Below, in pieces: positions 62,631 through 64,000 of a stretch of DNA of 64,000 bases; position 1 is the stretch's first letter, and each line of letters begins with the position of its first letter. A model generated the notes under the pieces. It was not told where the DNA came from. It searched no databases and was given only the letters and a program-made list of their open reading frames with translations. Origin of the DNA: Chitinimonas prasina (lineage in GTDB: Bacteria > Pseudomonadota > Gammaproteobacteria > Burkholderiales > Chitinimonadaceae); NCBI RefSeq assembly GCF_030160395.1, contig NZ_BSOG01000003.1:62001-126000 (forward strand), written 5' to 3'. Position numbers and translations under genes: made by a program.

Positions 62631-62990
62631 TCAAGCTGGGGCTGCAGCCTGGTATGCCAGCCCCAGATAGGTATGTACCTGCTTGGCCTGGATATCCTGG
62701 ATGGCAGAGAGCTTGATATGGCGGCGCAGCCTACCTTCGCCCTCCAGCACCTGGTGCGGATCGGGCAGTGCCGCGCCGTCGCTAAACTCCAGCGAGACAT
62801 GCTTGGCGTAAGAGAAAACACCACAGAATGGTTTGCCCGCAGAGAACAACAGGCCGCCGTATTTCACTTCCTCGGTTACGCCGACGCCCAGGCTCAGCAC
62901 TGCCTCGCGCAGGGTTTGTACCAGGGTGTAGCGCGCTTCATCTAGGGCGCGGATGTCGTCCAGCAGCTTTGCAACGCGATCAGTGCTCAT
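62631..62990 (-). CDS. DUF1801 domain protein
   Basis: A 119-residue protein: LDDIRALDEARYTLVQTLRE, VTEEVKYGGLLFSAGKPFCG, YAKHVSLEFSDGAALPDPHQ, IKLSAIQDIQAKQV. It matches the YdhG/DUF1801 family, small proteins of unknown biochemical role related to frataxin-like folds. ATG 62990 gives the family N-terminus. It stands alone between the gbsR region and the LysR gene. Confidence 0.82.
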   Translation of the reverse strand: MSTDRVAKLLDDIRALDEARYTLVQTLREAVLSLGVGVTEEVKYGGLLFSAGKPFCGVFSYAKHVSLEFSDGAALPDPHQVLEGEGRLRRHIKLSAIQDIQAKQVHTYLGLAYQAAAPA

Positions 62991-63110
62991 ATAGGACCTT
63001 GGTGTGGGGGTGCTTGGTTTAGCTGGCCGCAATCTACGCCATCAACGGGCCCATGAAAATAGCGAGGAAATATCTTGGCCTGATGCTGCAGGGGGTGTAA
63101 GCCGGATTTT

Positions 63111-64000
63111 CTAGCGGCGCTGAGTGTTTTGCGGAGCAACGCTCGGCGCATGATGGGCCATCAGCTCCGTCAGCCAATCTATCCATACCCTAAGCCGTGC
63201 GCTGACATGGCGGTTAGGTGAGTACATCAGGTGCATGGGCATGGGTGCGGAGCACCAGGCCTCGAACAGCGGGGTCAGGCGCCCCTGTACCACATGTGTC
63301 TCGGCCATATAGTGCGGCAGCCACAGGACGCCCATGCCGGCCAGGCCCGCAGCCAGATGGGCGTTGCCGTCATCAAGGGCGACGGTGTAGCGGCCCTGCA
63401 CCTCGATGCGCTCGTCTGCTCGCCACAGTGTGACGGGGGCAACCTTGCCGTTGCTGGCACGCAGAAAGCCCACGACACGGTGGTGCGTGTCTTCCAGCTC
63501 TGCTGGGTGCAATGGCGTGCCCGAGCGCGCCAGATAGCCTGGTGCTGCGTAGGCGCCAAACTGTAATACCCCTATGCGGCGGGCAATCAAGGCGGAGTCT
63601 GGCAGTTCGCCGCCACGCAGTACGCAGTCCACATTGTCGGCTATGACATCCACCATCCTGTCGCTGACACCCAGATCCAGCTGGATATCGGGATAGCGGG
63701 CGTGGAAGTCCGGCAGGGCCGGCATCAGTATCATCAGGGCGAAAGGGCTGGGTACGTCCACCCGCAAACGTCCTTTGGGCGAAGTGACAGCGCTCGATAG
63801 GCTGGCATCAGCCTCTTCCAGATCGGCGAGTAGCCGCACCACATGCTGGTAGTAGGTGGCCCCCTCGCTGGTCAGTTGAACCTTGCGTGTAGTGCGATGT
63901 AGCAGTTTGACGCGCAGGCGTGCCTCCAGCTGCTGGATCAACTGAGTCACCGTGGTCTTGCTGATATGTAGCGTCTGCGCCGCCTTGGTGAAGCTCCCTG
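63111..64000 (-). CDS. LysR-family transcriptional regulator, N-terminus beyond window
   Basis: The gene enters from the right edge; about 296 codons are visible. The partial HTH reads GSFTKAAQTLHISKTTVTQL, followed by LEARLRVKLLHRTTRKVQLT, then a type 2 periplasmic-binding-like effector domain (GRLRVDVPSPFALMILMPAL..VDCVLRGGELPDS). LysR proteins bind DNA as tetramers and respond to small metabolites. Only about 30 residues of the N-terminus are missing. The target is likely a divergent neighbour outside the window. Confidence 0.9.
   Translation of the reverse strand, partial: GSFTKAAQTLHISKTTVTQLIQQLEARLRVKLLHRTTRKVQLTSEGATYYQHVVRLLADLEEADASLSSAVTSPKGRLRVDVPSPFALMILMPALPDFHARYPDIQLDLGVSDRMVDVIADNVDCVLRGGELPDSALIARRIGVLQFGAYAAPGYLARSGTPLHPAELEDTHHRVVGFLRASNGKVAPVTLWRADERIEVQGRYTVALDDGNAHLAAGLAGMGVLWLPHYMAETHVVQGRLTPLFEAWCSAPMPMHLMYSPNRHVSARLRVWIDWLTELMAHHAPSVAPQNTQRR

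Overview
This is a GC-rich chromosomal segment from a Gram-negative bacterium, most likely a betaproteobacterium of the Neisseriales type. The placement rests on gene content and order: thiS-thiG near trmB; wrbA-DUF2069-birA-coaX-SPOR; ilvI-ilvN-ilvC beside a sigma-DUF3619-DUF3106-RDD block; psd, pssA and leuA; rdgB next to hemW; and a PilE/FimT/PilV/PilW/PilX/PilY1 minor pilin operon. Protein names come from motif and family recognition by eye, because no database search was possible.

Layout. 1-4.9 kb: the 3' end of a SpoT/Rel gene, thiS, thiG, a DUF817 membrane protein, trmB and a lipoprotein PQQ sugar dehydrogenase. 4.9-8.4 kb (minus): a tightly overlapped operon wrbA-DUF2069-birA-coaX-SPOR. 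8.4-12.8 kb: a YihY-type membrane protein, a PilZ-like protein and bioA. 13-15.2 kb: groES-groEL under a sigma-32 promoter plus a CIRCE operator. 15.2-18.9 kb: psd diverging from pssA, then leuA behind a leucine-rich leader peptide and attenuator. 18.9-29.7 kb: an Ig-repeat lipoprotein diverging from the type IV pilus minor pilin/PilY1 operon. 29.8-30.4 kb: a scar with an IS3-type remnant, a broken gene and a dispersed repeat. 30.5-33.8 kb (minus): ilvI-ilvN-ilvC. 34.4-42.8 kb: sigma factor-DUF3619-DUF3106-RDD, then rph, dusA, a retropepsin-like protease, rdgB, hemW, a solute-binding protein and ridA. 43-49.5 kb: a four-gene oligopeptide ABC transporter of Yej/Dpp type. 49.6-54.5 kb: a palindromic repeat, small secreted proteins, DUF393, a UbiG-like methyltransferase, and a chrB plus phosphatase-like pair. 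54.6-62.4 kb (minus): an eight-gene cluster headed by a GbsR/MarR regulator. 62.6-64 kb: DUF1801 and a truncated LysR regulator.

How the genes work together. Branched-chain amino acid synthesis (ilvINC, leuA), phospholipid synthesis (psd, pssA), cofactor supply (thiSG, bioA, birA, coaX), protein folding (groESL) and nucleotide/tRNA maintenance (rdgB, rph, dusA, trmB) are housekeeping. The pilus operon and the Ig lipoprotein next to it suggest surface attachment or motility.

The best candidate for an undescribed system is the 54.6-62.4 kb cluster. It combines a GbsR-type regulator, a DUF393 protein, two extended-SDR proteins fused to membrane domains, DUF2269, DUF4166, an SRPBCC protein, and a fusion of an alpha/beta-hydrolase-like domain with a PEP-synthase-like ATP-grasp and mobile domain. 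Two copies of the same inverted repeat (ATTTCTGT-N4-ACAGAAAT) mark the two promoter regions of this cluster, so it is probably a self-regulated unit. Two families of short inverted-repeat elements (three copies of one, two of the other) are scattered through intergenic regions and touch stop codons.
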